Assembly (NCBI GenBank): GCA_963971405.1
Contig: OZ020484.1
Span: 52,873,151 to 52,937,150, forward strand
From: Psococerastis gibbosa
Taxonomy: Eukaryota > Arthropoda > Insecta > Psocodea > Psocidae
Length of the DNA: 64,000 nt
Direction of reading: 5' to 3'
Positions 1 through 13,512 of this stretch are shown piece after piece. The stretch's first letter is position 1. The number at the start of each line of letters is the position of its first letter. The notes below the pieces were generated by a model that worked only from the letters and a program-made list of their open reading frames with translations, did not search any database and was not told where the DNA came from. The position numbers and the translations under genes are program-made.

Positions 1-254
1 TCAGTAAAATATTACTCACTGGATCAGGATAGACAGAATATAAATAAGTTATAGGCTAATAATGGGTTAAAATTGTAAGGGTGGGACGAAAGGCCCTGAA
101 TTCGCCCATATGGAAAATAATGACAATTAATCTCTCTCTTTCTTAATTACTCCTATGAACTCCAAAGCATTGGGTTAGCTGCTGTATAGCCATATGGGCC
201 TATATTAAAAATTTCCATATAATCAAACTTGGATTTTTTTGTAAGCAACCTTTA

Positions 255-1090
255 CTTTGACTTAATTAAGCGCGATCAGCCCAGGGGGACTTTTCGCCGC
301 TCTGACAATTTCCCTCCATCTTCGTCGATCCTCAGCAGCCGCTGTCCAAACTGCTGCCTCGACGCCAACCCGAAGGAGGTCCTCCTGGAACTGGTCCGCC
401 CATCTTCGCTTAGGTCTTCCTGTTGGTCTTCTTCCGAGGGGGATTGCTTCCCAGAAAGACTTTGGGGGGTCTGTAGTCCGGCATCCGGTGCACATGTCCT
501 ATCCATTGTAGCCTTTTTGCTCTAAGATCGTCAAAGACGCTGAGGGCATTGTAGAGCCGATGAATTTTGGCGTTGCATCGGATTTGCCAGACTCCGTTGA
601 TGATTGTACCTCCAAAGATCTTGCGGAGCATTTTATTTTCGAAAACCGAAAGCATTCTCCGGTCCCGATCGGTCAATTTCCATGATTTGGCGCCATATAG
701 AAGTACAGTTTGTATTTTGTATTTTCTTTAATTTTGTATAACCGTATTTTTGTGGACTATGGACGAAGTCGGGAGTTAAAAAGTTGTCTTGTCTGGAAAT
801 ATGCCGCATTGGCACTTTTTATTCGGCTTGTGACGTCAGCGCTGGCGTTATTGTCATCGGTTACGATGGAACCGAGATATCGGAAATTGCTCACTTGTTC
901 GAATCTGCTGACCTGATTATGGTTTTCTCTCCCCATGCGCAAGTACTTAGTCTTGTCACAGTTAATCGACAGTCCCATTCTTCTCACTGCACCATTCAGA
1001 ATTTCAAAATTCAGAATCTCCGCACTGATCACCCCGCTCTCCCATTTTATGACGTTTCCGTAAAGATTAGTTGATAATGACGTCACCGTT
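255..1090 (-). mobile_element. non-LTR retrotransposon remnant (C-terminal part of reverse transcriptase polyprotein)
   Basis: Three overlapping minus-strand frames together read like the end of an insect non-LTR polyprotein. 757-1086 has the thumb-region signature F-R-Y-L-G-S-I-V-T-D-D. 410-676 has R-M-L-S-V-F-E-N-K-M-L-R-K-I-F-G and W-I-G-H-V-H-R-M. 262-495 has G-R-P-K-R-R-W-A-D-Q-F. The frame changes at least twice, so the copy is dead. The catalytic palm (FADD) is not in the window, so it is 5'-truncated. It lies just upstream of the protease gene. The clade (RTE-like) is inferred from the tail motifs. Confidence 0.8.
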
Positions 1091-1219
1091 AACCGGACGA
1101 TAATAACTCGTAGCCGATGGCTGTTAGACTAGTTCTGGCCAGCACAGCCTGTATATCTCGGCGGTTTTCCTCATTGTCAGTATGCGGTCGGTGTAGTGTG
1201 TCAGTGCATAGGTGTAACA

Positions 1220-1268
1220 ATGTTTACTTATTGTTCTTTCCTCATTTCTGGATATTTTATTACTTCTG
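1220..1268 (+). CDS. modSP: modSP exon 1 (signal peptide start)
   Basis: ATG preceded by GTAACA, followed by 16 codons ([16 protein letters not shown]), then a strong donor GTAAGT in phase 1. Joined to exon 2 it completes the hydrophobic core [11 protein letters not shown], a good signal peptide. Found by scanning for an ATG exon of matching phase. Inference: no transcript support. Confidence 0.6.
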
Positions 1269-4200
1269 GTAAGTAATTTGTTTATGCAGTATTCATCTTT
1301 ACAACGCAGTTTGATGTATTGGAGAAAATCTGCATTTTCTCACAGTGGAAGCAACGACTGAGACATAACCTGCTACCCAAATGGATACGTTTGAATAAAC
1401 CACACAATTGGAATTAAACAAGATGCGACGTCATAGTCGAAAAACCTAAATGTTTCTCAATTATATACCGTACGTTTTCATATGCAAAAAAAAAAAAATT
1501 GTAGTGTTGCAACTTTTAGTGGATATAATAATAATAGGATGCAATACAGGACCGTACCCAGGAATTTTCAGGCGGGGAAGGGACATTAATTTGTTGTAAA
1601 ACATAATATTTCAAGTATAATTAACTGATAGACATGTTATATCCGGCCCCCCGGGAAGATTTTTTACAAGTAGGCAGAAAATATGGGGTTATAAGGATTT
1701 GGATATATGTATATATGAATTATATTTCACCGACGAAGAGTCATACAACTGGAAATGGTAGGTATAGAGTTTCCATACTCCTGGACTTAATGAAAAGAGC
1801 AGGGGGCCCCGGGAGACTTTGGTTAGAGTAATGGGGGTACGACTGCATGGGGGCATACGCATTGTGCCAGCAAGTTATATTTTATTGAAAGTTTTTTATT
1901 CCATTGTTTTTCTAAACATTTGTACGTTTTTTATTCCATTACTTCAACATTAGACATCCCTCGTTCGACTTTGATGATACAATAGGTTACATATAGCCCA
2001 TGTAGGCTATATCATTTCATATTATCCGGTATTGGTATAAAGGAAAATAATTATGTAAATTTATGTCACTCTTAAACTTTCCCTTAAATCGACTGTATCG
2101 TCTTTTATTAAACGATTACGATTAGCCCACATTTCATTGGTAGGTACGGTAATTACAAAATATTTTGGTACCTACTAGCATTGTTTAAAATTTCGCAATC
2201 TGACATTTTATAGTATTGTGTAGAAATCACTGGGTCGTCGTTGTTGTTACAACCGACTTTATTCCTTGCAGTTGTGTTATTGTTTACTGCGGGTGCCGAA
2301 GCAGCCACCAACTGCACAAACCTGCAGTGGGCCTGCGTTACCAGAGACCAGTGCATAGACCAGACCTTACGATGCGACGGCCGACCGGATTGCAAGGATG
2401 GGTCGGATGAAACCTTCCATCTCTGTTCCGATGCCACTTTCTTGTAAGACGCCGCCTGTAACTGCTTCTTGAAAAAATATAAGTTACCTCAACTTAGCAG
2501 ATTTAGGGATGCGAGATTGACACACACCGCGTATACTCTATAAATGATTAAGTCATTGACATAATCACGGGTTATTGTGGATATACCTGAGGATAGATTA
2601 CCTGTTTTGTCTAGAAGTACAAGACAGCATAGGTACCTACAAAGGCTTAGAACAAGCAGGATTTACTTGAGCATTGTGTGTAAATTGTAATGTTCTCACA
2701 GTGTTAGTAATGGGTGGAGATTCCCCCCGCTTCGTCATGCCTTGGTTCAACTAGACTTACAGTAGCATTAGTAAGTACCTATGTCGAGCATTGATGTGTC
2801 ATCAGACCTAAGCCCTCAATGAGTAACAGCAGGTACATAGTATTGATAAAACACCAACAACTGTCAACTAGCTGCAGGTCTATAACTTACTTACTTACTT
2901 AGCGTGTCCGAGCAACACGCTTATTATTCCAGTAGAAGGCGGCCTGGACGGCCTTGTCGTTGGCGTCATAGAGGTCAGAGGCTGTGCAAGGTGCCGGAAG
3001 GTTCGGGCACACCAACATATGTGCGGGATCCTGGATTGCACCGCAATCGCAGGCAACGTCGTCAGGCGGTATGAGGCCCCATCGTGCAGCGGTGGTTCTG
3101 CAAAGAGGAGCTCCAGATCGCAGGCGATTCAACTCGCGCCAGATCGGAAAAGGTTGTTCGGAGCCAGACATCAAGCTCTCGTTTTGGTGTGGAATTTGAG
3201 GGTGGGCTTGTCGCCACATCAGAAGTCGATAGTCTTGGATAGAGCTTGGCAGAGGGTCAGTGGTTCGGAGAAAACTCTTGCGCGACGATAGACGTCGAGG
3301 TCTATAACTATCCTGCACCTAATTTTAATACTCACTACAGTGCAGTGCCCGGATAACTTTCTGAATACCATTTCCATTTTATTGGACGTTTAGGTCTGTT
3401 TGCAAATAAATGCTAATTTATTTATTTATTTATAACACATAATTTAATGGCAATTTTTGTCTCATTTCGACTCAAGAACAACTTTAATTTTTCAAAACTT
3501 GGCGAAGAATTCCAGGTTTATCGTGACTCGGTATAATCCGGGGTAAGGAGCCAGTGCTGGGCTTGGTAGCAAGTAGGCATCCAGTTGACGAGATCCATCC
3601 ATAAAAGTCACGCACCGTCCGTATTGCACCACTGAAGATGGTAGCCGCTGTTGTTGACGAAACGCTTGGAAATTTGCTTTCAGATTGGCAGAATTTAACT
3701 GCTTTATCATGTGACTCCGCCGTGTAATTACAGGCTTATGAACTCGAATAGGTACCTCTGCTGCATACCTATTATACCTGTAGTTCTGTGACACCAGGCT
3801 GAGCCTTGGCTTGGAGAAGAAACTTTAACTTAGTTACCATTACTACTATGTACATATAATTGCATAGTTTTTCTGTTTGATTTCGTCTAATTCTAATATG
3901 TTGAGACTTCCAGCAGATGTCCAGAATATGCATTCAAGTGTACGTACGGTGCATGTGTGGACGGGGACTCAGTTTGCAATGGAGTTACCGACTGCGCCGA
4001 CAACTCAGATGAACTTTTCGCTGAATGCAAAGGAGTTGTATCGACCCCAAAAACTCACAAGTGTGGGTACGTAACGTAATTATTCTATTGCATTTTCTTG
4101 TCTAGTTTGCACCACATACAATACATGCAAGATATTAAATTCCAAAATACAACAACTATCAAACTATACTAAGTGTGGTAAACGCATAATTAGTCCAGAG

Positions 4201-7200
4201 TAGCCCAAACCAAGTCACTCCTCATCACCTGCCGTCAACTGTGCAGTGAAGTGTAACAATCCATAGTAGCCTAATTAGTAGGTAGGTATCCTAATTAACA
4301 GCAGCCCGGTGTAAGACGTTGCTGTATCGAAGGTTTTTCCAAATTTCAGAGCTTTAGAGTTTGCCTGCTTGTCTGGTGCTTGTATCGAGTCCATTCAGAT
4401 TTGTGATGGGGTTAAGGACTGCAAAGATGGCTCCGATGAAACAATAACCCAATGCTTAAATTTTACGTAAGTATACACGTACCATGTTTACCTTAAAAAA
4501 TAGTTCTAATGTGTAGGCTACGTACCGTATATAGCATTCGTAATATACACAATATATGTACTATATATTTATTGTATATATACGGTGTATAGTATATAGA
4601 ACTTGTTTTTTCTAAATCAAATTTCTAATGAAATATGGATCGAAGCACTTGAGATGTGGTGCTACCAATGAGGAGGTTCTTTTAATTGCACAGATACCTT
4701 TACGAACGTTGCTCTAGCCCTCCACTTTGACAAGAGTTCTTATAGTGGGGGGCTCTCCGCAACTCTTTTCAATTATCATTGATATATACATTTCTCTGTC
4801 CTGCTTGATATGCCTTCCATCCGTGCAGACACGAGTTTCTCATTGCACAGGGTGGATGGCCTATCAAGCAGTCATGCATATATTGTATTGTATTGTCATT
4901 GCATTGAACATTGGTATCAATGAAAATATTCAGTAATGTTTTGGAGGAATGCATTTTTACTTTACTTTACTTTACTAACCAGAATAAGCGAAAACAAACT
5001 GCATCCATATGTACAAGAACATCTCGCGAACATTTGCTACGATACGAGAACTTCGTAAGCTGCATCATACACCGAACCTGTAGGAGCCACAGAAGGCGTC
5101 AACCGACCTGCGTGCCCAAGGGTAGAATGTCTGCAGCAAGTTATGGAGGATGTAGGGGCCAATACATACATGGAGCTGAACAGGGTGTGCCAGGGTCGTG
5201 GGAGTGGAGGCATAGATGTCACATATTGATGCCAGCCAGCCAGCTGGCTGTAACGTGAATAGAATTAGGGAGAGCTATAAAAAGATCACATCTATTACAA
5301 GAAATGTTCCTCTCCATTGTGATAATAGATGTTGCAACTCCATCCATGAGACACGGACACCCGCACTATCTTTTATTATTGGAAATCATGTTTCAATCGT
5401 GTGTTTGAACACAATATAATAAATTAATCAAATTTAATTTTTGTTGGTTGGCACCCATAGTCTTCACCTTAGATCCCCCCTTCGTAAAAATTATTTTGTT
5501 TGATTTACAGTTGTCCAGAGTACGCCTTTCGGTGTGCATACGGAGCGTGCGTGGATGGGGACTTACCTTGTAACGGAAGGAGGGACTGCGCGGACGGCTC
5601 GGACGAATACGCGCCCCAATGCAACGTGGTGGGGGTGCCGCCGCTGCCGGGTGAGGCCGAAAAGGCAAAGCCAGGGCCGGGCATCGGCGGAGGGAAGCGG
5701 TACGTCAAAACTCATACATTCCTTTGTTGCGCGGTGGGTTCAGGAAAGGAAATAAAAGCGGTTTTGAGCAATAAACTGCAATGATTTGTAAACGCCAGAA
5801 ATGCCCAGAAAACACCTTACTGTTCTATGTATGTTTTTATTACTGTATGGATCCACAGTGCATTAAATCTAAATTACTATAGGCTTTACGCCGACCTTCA
5901 CCCATCAGATAACCAGATAGATGAGTCATATTTATTTAAAAATTATTCATTGACGAACATGTTTATTGTAACTTGCCTGATGGTATTAATTTGGATTGGA
6001 CATGAGATTAGTGTAGTTACCCATGTTGGCTTACCGTACTTGTTCACATCAGCTTGCCATGAGTAGGAATGTTAAAAAGCATTAGTTGAGATGAAATTAA
6101 TTCGGTTATCAATAGCGTGAAGGCGATGAAAGAAAGTTGATGAAAATTAATTTAATTAAAAGTAGCCATGAACCTTTTTTGATAGGCAAGTTATCATAGG
6201 CATGCGTTTGTTAATGAATAATAGGCTATTTGATTTTTCCAAAATATGTCTCATCATATGGGTGAAGGTCGGCCTAATAGGTCTGCCCTCTATCGTACTG
6301 TACCTACACCAAGCTCTGAAGTCAGTCGCTGCTACTCGTTACGCGTTTGACAACTTTACTGACAACAATTCTTTTCCGCTAATAGGCCATGCAGGCTTCC
6401 GAAACTTCCTCATGGCTCGTACACGTTTCCAAGTTGCGAGTCCAACTGCACGTCACTGGCCGGGACCACTGTTGGAAGAGGGACCAGCCTCGTGTACGAG
6501 TGCGATGAGGGCTACTCGTTGCGAGGGGCCGAGTCCCAGACCTGCTTCGACGGCGTCTTTCTCCCCAAAGTTCAAGTCAGATGTTCAAGTAAGTTCAAAA
6601 AACAGTTTATTCATTATAGGTCACCCGTACCCAAATGCATTGTATTGCGTCCCATGCTATTACAATTTATTGTGTAGCGCTATATTGTACTGTCCATTCT
6701 AGTGTGTGCAATATTGTCTTAAAATCGATCAATCCAGTCAAGGTAGCCGACATTGAACATAAAGGCGATTATTGACCAATTGACCATAGAACTAATGATT
6801 ATCCATTGCGGTTTCATTCTGTACTTCTGGAAGATGATAACTGTTTGCAAAGCATGGAAGGTAACGATTCTTGCGATCGGCACGGATATTGCTGACGGCC
6901 AAAAATCAAAGAACCGGTCCGAGTTTACTCGAACATGCTTTCCAACTTATCAAGTAGTAGCTAGAGAAAATGAGTAATTTCATGGTAAATAATTTTCCTA
7001 CAGTTAAATTTCGGGCCTCTCGGGGGGGGGGGGGGGGGGGTTGCCCCTCTGACATCACTGGAAGTGAGGTAAATATTACCACACAGCAATAATGGCAGGG
7101 CACGCCATGCATTTGACCGACCGTGGATTTTCTATCATTTTTTCAAAAACATTTTTTTTTTGCACAAAACCAAATACTTTTTTGAGAAAGCGATCAGTCC

Positions 7201-10200
7201 GGTTTTGTTACTCAATTTAACACCTAAAAAAACATTCTTGAAGGTAGAAATCATCGATGGAAAGGTTTCACAGAAAAAATAATTTTTTGTCATTTTTCAT
7301 TAAAATTTATTTATTTTTATTTTTTTACCACCAGAAGCAAACTATTAAGGGGCAAGTGACCCCCCGCATTTTGTCAACATTAATAACGACTACAATATAT
7401 GTGAATTTAAAAGAAATCGTTGGAGCCGTTTTTGATAAATAATTTTTTTAGCCGTTTCTTATGAGTTAGCCCAAAATATAAAAAATTGTCCCGAGGTATG
7501 ATTTTTTTAAACCTACATGCCGAGTTTCATCAAAATCAACTGAGTACCTAGTTTGCCCGGAAATCGACGAACAGACAGACAAAGCGACAGACAGAGCGAC
7601 AGACAGAGCGACAGACAGACAGACATTTCGTAAAAACCACTTTTTTGGGTTCCTGGGACCTCAAAACGTGTAAATCCGTTAAAATCTCGGAATCGAAAAT
7701 TTCGACCATCACAAATCTTTCCTTATACTAGGCCTACGTATAAATTGGAAAGCAAAAAGTGGGAGGAAAGTTGTTAAATTAAAATTTATATTTAATTCAT
7801 ACTATCAACATTTGAAAATGTCACGTTATTTTCATTATTCAGACGGATGCGACCCACTGGTGTCCAGAAAGTTGGAGATAGCCTGCTTCAGCGCCGATTC
7901 CAAAGTACTCCCTTGCAACGAGACGCTGCCGTACAACTCTATAGCGCACTTCCGCTGTCGGGAGACCACTCACAAGGCCATCGAGTCGCTAGGCTACAGC
8001 AAGCTGACGTGCATCAACGGCGAGTGGGACAAGCCGTTCACGGACCGGTTTTGCAGAGCAGGTACTCCTCAACGAAACAAGGCCCCAGTCATCATCGTGC
8101 TGGGGCGGCGCCCTGTTGTCATTATACTTAGGAACCCCAGCCGTAACTATATTAAGCTTGATGACGATAGGTTAGAACTTGATTGGAGTGAGGATCATGT
8201 TGATACTCAGGAAGACATTGACGCAGACGTTGTTGGTGAAGACGTTGCTGGTGAAGACGTTGTTGGTGAAGACTAGGCCAGTTATGAAGGCATTAAGCAT
8301 TGTGATTTATTCAACACAATGTTCATCCATTCCATCCAGTCAGAATTGGCATTGAAATGAACGAAACACTGAATGTGTTCGATGTTATTAATGTAAGTTA
8401 TGCTTATGGATGTATTGAAAAGAAAAGTGTTTCGGCCGCTTCAATGCCTGTTCCAACAGTACTTACTAACAATTAAGTTTCTCTGTTATATTATTTACCA
8501 ATTTCGCACAGGTAGCAATAGAGTAGATGAAGGTACTAGGTAGCTTTTAGTAGACGTAACATTGAATCTCATAAGTGGTTACCTTAACAAAAACGTAACA
8601 TTGGGTTCATGGCAACTAATTTCTTTCTTTTACTTGATAGCTGGTTTAGTACTAGTAGTTCCTTATACTAGAAATCTGTAGAAAGAGCAACAGTATACGA
8701 TGCCACCTGTTATATATACTATTGTAGTACAGATACCCGCACTGATTATATATCATAATAACGCACCACTTGTAGTAACATTATAATATTATAAGCAATA
8801 ATATGCTTTGGATTAGCCTTTTTTGTTGTTGAATGAACTCTTTAAATCTAAGTGTATACCTCATGTACAATATACTGACATTCCGCAGTTATTAGCCCCT
8901 TTATAGCTTAGGCCATCTGCCCATTGTGTGTAGGTCAATTAGCTGATTTAAAATGAGGATTGATTATGTTTTCAACGAAATAACGTGATAGTATGAAATA
9001 TGCTAGCACAAAGCATTCTGACCAACGTGATTTTCTAGCCTAACTATTCTATTGATGGGAACATTGACGATTTGAGTGAGATACAGAGGTAAGCTCGGAT
9101 TCAGAATTACGTATAAAGGATTCATTGTAAGCCAAGATTGATTAATTAATTAAAAAGGAAACTTGACAGCCCACATTGCCAAGTTAATAAATGTGTCATT
9201 TACCATTTTCTGCAGTAATCGTAGCTCACAATCTATTAAATTAATAGTTAAATTATCAGGGGTTAACATAATTTTGCTCCATAATCAACCATCATCATTA
9301 TTGTATAGTCGCAGTGTGTATAATTTGAGGTGTCTCAAATCACAGATCTATTGGGATACTGTTCTGGCGACACTTAACTGCATATAGTCATGTCTATATA
9401 AGGTTCACACTGTTCACCCAACCTGTTCGTAATTTTGTGGGACCCCAAACCTTGACATAGCCAGCCACCTTGTCGTGTCGTGATCGCAGGAAGTCCGTAA
9501 TGATGACAGAAGACACACGTGACCTCGGGGACTCCCGGCCATCGCACAGATTATGGCACTGGCAGTGTCACGACCAACTTACGGGTCAATGATTCCAGTA
9601 AATTATAATTGTTATTTTTAATGTCAGTTGTGAGTATACGATGGCGGGCTACTGTTAGAAAACATAATATGCTGTAGGTCTACAGGCAGGGCAGACTCTA
9701 CATGTGTCTAGGCTATTAGTTAATGCTGTCGTGGAATATTTAAATGAGAACATTATTAGTTCGAATGAAGTGACGGAAGTGAAGTGTATTAGTCCAGTAG
9801 ACTATATAAGATTATAATGGTTGAATCTAGGTACTTATATCACGATTGGTTGGTAAGCTGGTGATTGTAGTGACTACTGATGAATTTGTGTTGTACTTAA
9901 TAAATGAGCATAATGTACACGAATTCTTCGAGAGAGTGAAATCTTAGTCTCTGCCCGAAATTGCATTTTAATAGTGACAGGGAAACAACAGGTTAGTTTT
10001 GCTGGTAATATACTATGTATAAATAAGCTAGCTCAGCAAGTAAAATGCTCAATTGCATGCAATCGTAGTCCTCATTTACTGTATTTAATGGCTATTTTAA
10101 GATATATTAAACTCATCGTTTCTTTAAAATTCCGGTTCCAGTTTTGTCGTAGCTTTGAAAAAAAAGTAGGCTAAATATTAGTCAACAAGAACTGACATTA

Positions 10201-13200
10201 AATAGTTTTAAATCGTATAAATACGGGACAGGACACAAAAAAAATTGCAAATTTTAAATTTTCAATGCTCATTAGTCTCAGAGTTCTAAATAAGTTATTA
10301 TTATTACTATTACATTTGTATCGTATGATGTTTTTGCCAAATATTCGTGAGCGCCATTTTAAATTTTAAAACTTGCATGTCACTCATGAATGTCGCAGCT
10401 TTGAACATTTCGTAACCCATCGTTGTAATTGTGATGTCACACCGCGGCATGAAGCTTCACTCTCTATTTTAATGTGAATGCAAATCTTTAATTTTTATCA
10501 AACTAAATTTGGCAGGAGGAGACAATCAAGCTTAGTTTATAAACAGCAATTAAAACTGTAAGTTAGCCCCGCAATAGATACCTAGCTAGGCACTGTTGGA
10601 AACTTACAATTACTTGTGTATAAACCCCACAGGTTACAGCTGACACTGCCAGTAACAGTAATATTTCGACATAAGTTGTTAAATAATGTATACGTTATAT
10701 AATAATATATGTACTGTACGTTCATGAATATTTATCACTGGTGTTTCGTGAATTAAGTTTCCAGAATTGGTCCTTGTGCATTTACAGTATTTACGTTCCA
10801 GACAATAATAGTAATTTCAGTTAATTAATTTTGCGAAGTAACTGAATTAACGATTGTACCATAACCATGAACAATTTTCTTGGGTGCCCACAATTTTATC
10901 AAAAGCTTTTAAATTAAATGTATGCGAGCGCTACGCACCTTATTGTAAATGGTATATTTGTCTAGCTCTATGAGATATCCAGTCCACTGCTGCTTACCAG
11001 TATTAACACTGTCGTCATCATGAAATTAAGAGCCTAAATCCGAGTTAGCAGTAAGCTATTGTATTTAAATGCTGCTGTTTTATTTGGTTTTAGTTTGCGG
11101 GAAAGCTGTTGGAGAGTTTGCAGCGCCTCACATCATCCACGGGACACCAGTCCGATTCGGAAATTTCCCGTGGCATGCTGGCATCTACAAGAACGACACT
11201 TCTACCAGTGAGTGGAAGTTTGTGTGTGGCGGATCCATCATTTCTCCCAATGTAAGTCAATACCTCAACTCAACTGAACCATAGCATCGGAACATCCCTA
11301 GTACTTGTATATTAGGACATCATCGCTCAGTTACGAGAAATTAGGACGTTGAGCGGGCTACCTAACATCTGATTGCACGGCGGGGAGGGGGGGGGTCATG
11401 TCAACATCTTACAGGGGGCGGGGACAAGATGACAATTAGGTGAATTTTTAAAAGTAGTAACGAGTCCCAGGTTAGTCAGGTTCAATGCCGTATTTTTTCC
11501 AACAATCGCAGGGGCGGGGTGGGCTCCTCTGGGACATTGGCGTAGCCAAGGGGGGGGGGGGTGGGTTGAACTGTGTCAGGGCTGAAAGTCAATTTAAATG
11601 GATTATCATAGATTTATTAAGAGGAATTATTATTAACTCGGTTTATGACGCCAAATTGAGTCAAACAAGGCAGGGTTGTTAAATATGCATATTTCATTAC
11701 AAATTACAATAGCCCTCAATTTAAGGAGCAAAATACAATCCATCACATTTTATTAGAAAGATTACGTCATATCTGTGCTATCACAATTGGTTTTATTTTA
11801 TTTCATTTTAATTTAAAAAAAATGAGGACGTATTCAGAGAACGATATGAAAACCTTTTTTGTCTCGTTCCTTCATACTACTATAGTATATATGTGAGAAA
11901 CTAACTGCAATATAGCCTACGATATGTTGGTATATCATATCTCAGTTTTCACAATCTAAAAGTTATATTTTTCCCCATTCTTCCCACAGATTGTTATATC
12001 TGCTGCGCATTGCTTCAAGTACAACAAACCATCTGAACGTACCTTGTTCCTCGAGGACACGAAGGACATGAGGATAGGCTTGGGGAAGAGGTACATCACG
12101 CTGCACGACAACAGGGACAACGCCTTCGCTCAAGACTACGGAGTAAGCCACCCGGCCAGATTGTCTTGTCATATTGTAGGATAGTAGAGTGGTCATGGCA
12201 CTGGCAATTTTATTTATTTTCAACAGGCCTAAAAGTCCAATAAAATGCAATTGGTGTGCTCCCCTGGATTACGGCATTACATTAGGTACTAGAAAATTAC
12301 GCTAGGAAATAATGCAACCATCAAAAAATCTCAGCTACAATATAAATCTTGCTCTAATGCAGAGAAGAAAATAATAATAATTCATAATTTATAAACGCCC
12401 TCCCCAAAACAAGCCACACCTCGAAAGCTGTGTTAGCCACCAAGCTGGTAAGTCCGAAGAAAAACGTACGTCGAGTTGTGAATAAAAGGCAAAAGATAAG
12501 CAAAAACACGGGGGTAAATTCCAGTCACAACACAACAGATACTGAAAGCCAATTGTCGTTGCTGGGGGGGAAGGCGATGAAGAATATTGATGGCTTGTTT
12601 CACTCAGTGGAACTTAAACGGCTTAGCAAATAAAGAGGAACGAAAGATCTGACAAGGGCAGTGTAACCCATTAATATATGAATATATCCAATCGAAACAC
12701 CAATTAACTCGGTGGGCGTATAAGCAAGCCCCTGCAGTCACTCTTAAAACCAATTACTAGTATAACACTATAAAAGAACCGGTCCGAGTTTACTCGAACA
12801 TGCTTTCCAATTTATCAAAATTAGTAGATGGAGCAAATGAGTAATTTCATGGTAAATAATTTTCCTATGGTTAAATTTCCGATATCTCGGGTGGGGGGGG
12901 GGGGGGGGTTGTCCACCTGACGTCACTCGTCACTGGTGCACTGGTGGTGAGGTAAATTCTAGATAGGTCAGACCAACACATTACCACACAGCAATACTGG
13001 CAGGGCACGCAATGCATTTGAGCGTGAATTTTCTATCATTTTTCCAAAAAAACATTTTTTTGTACAAAAACAAATACTTTTTTGGGAAAGCAACTTGTCC
13101 GGTTTCGTTACTCTATTTAACACCTAAACCATACCTGAAGGTAGAAATCATCGATAGAAAGGTGGTGTCGCAGAAAAATTATTTTTTAGTAATTTCTCAT

Positions 13201-13481
13201 TAAAATTTTTATTTTTTTACCCCCAGAAGCAAACTATGAAGGGGCAAGCGAACCCCCGCATTTTATCAACATGAACAACAACTACAATATATGTGAATTT
13301 AAAAGAAATCGTTGGAGCCGTTTTTGAGAAATAATTTTTTTAGACGTTTTTTTGAGAATAAAACCCCCCCAAATTGAGTTAGCCCAAAATATACAAAATG
13401 GTCCCGAGGTATGATATTTTTGTGAACCTACATGCAAAATTTCATCAAAATCGACCGAGTAGTTTCCCCGGAAATCGACGC

Positions 13482-13512
<31 letters not shown>

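Noticed and set aside
2899-3291. Plus-strand ORFs of 71 and 90 residues
   Set aside because: Shadows of the minus-strand retrotransposon C-terminus, which has the recognisable Cys/His motif.
7560-7630. CRISPR-like array suggested by repeated CGACAGACAGAG
   Set aside because: It is a simple GACA/GAGC microsatellite without spacers, in a eukaryotic intron.
7812-8276. Single 154-residue ORF as an independent gene
   Set aside because: Its first part is modSP exon 7 with a clear acceptor at 7842; the ATG at 7818 lies in intron sequence.
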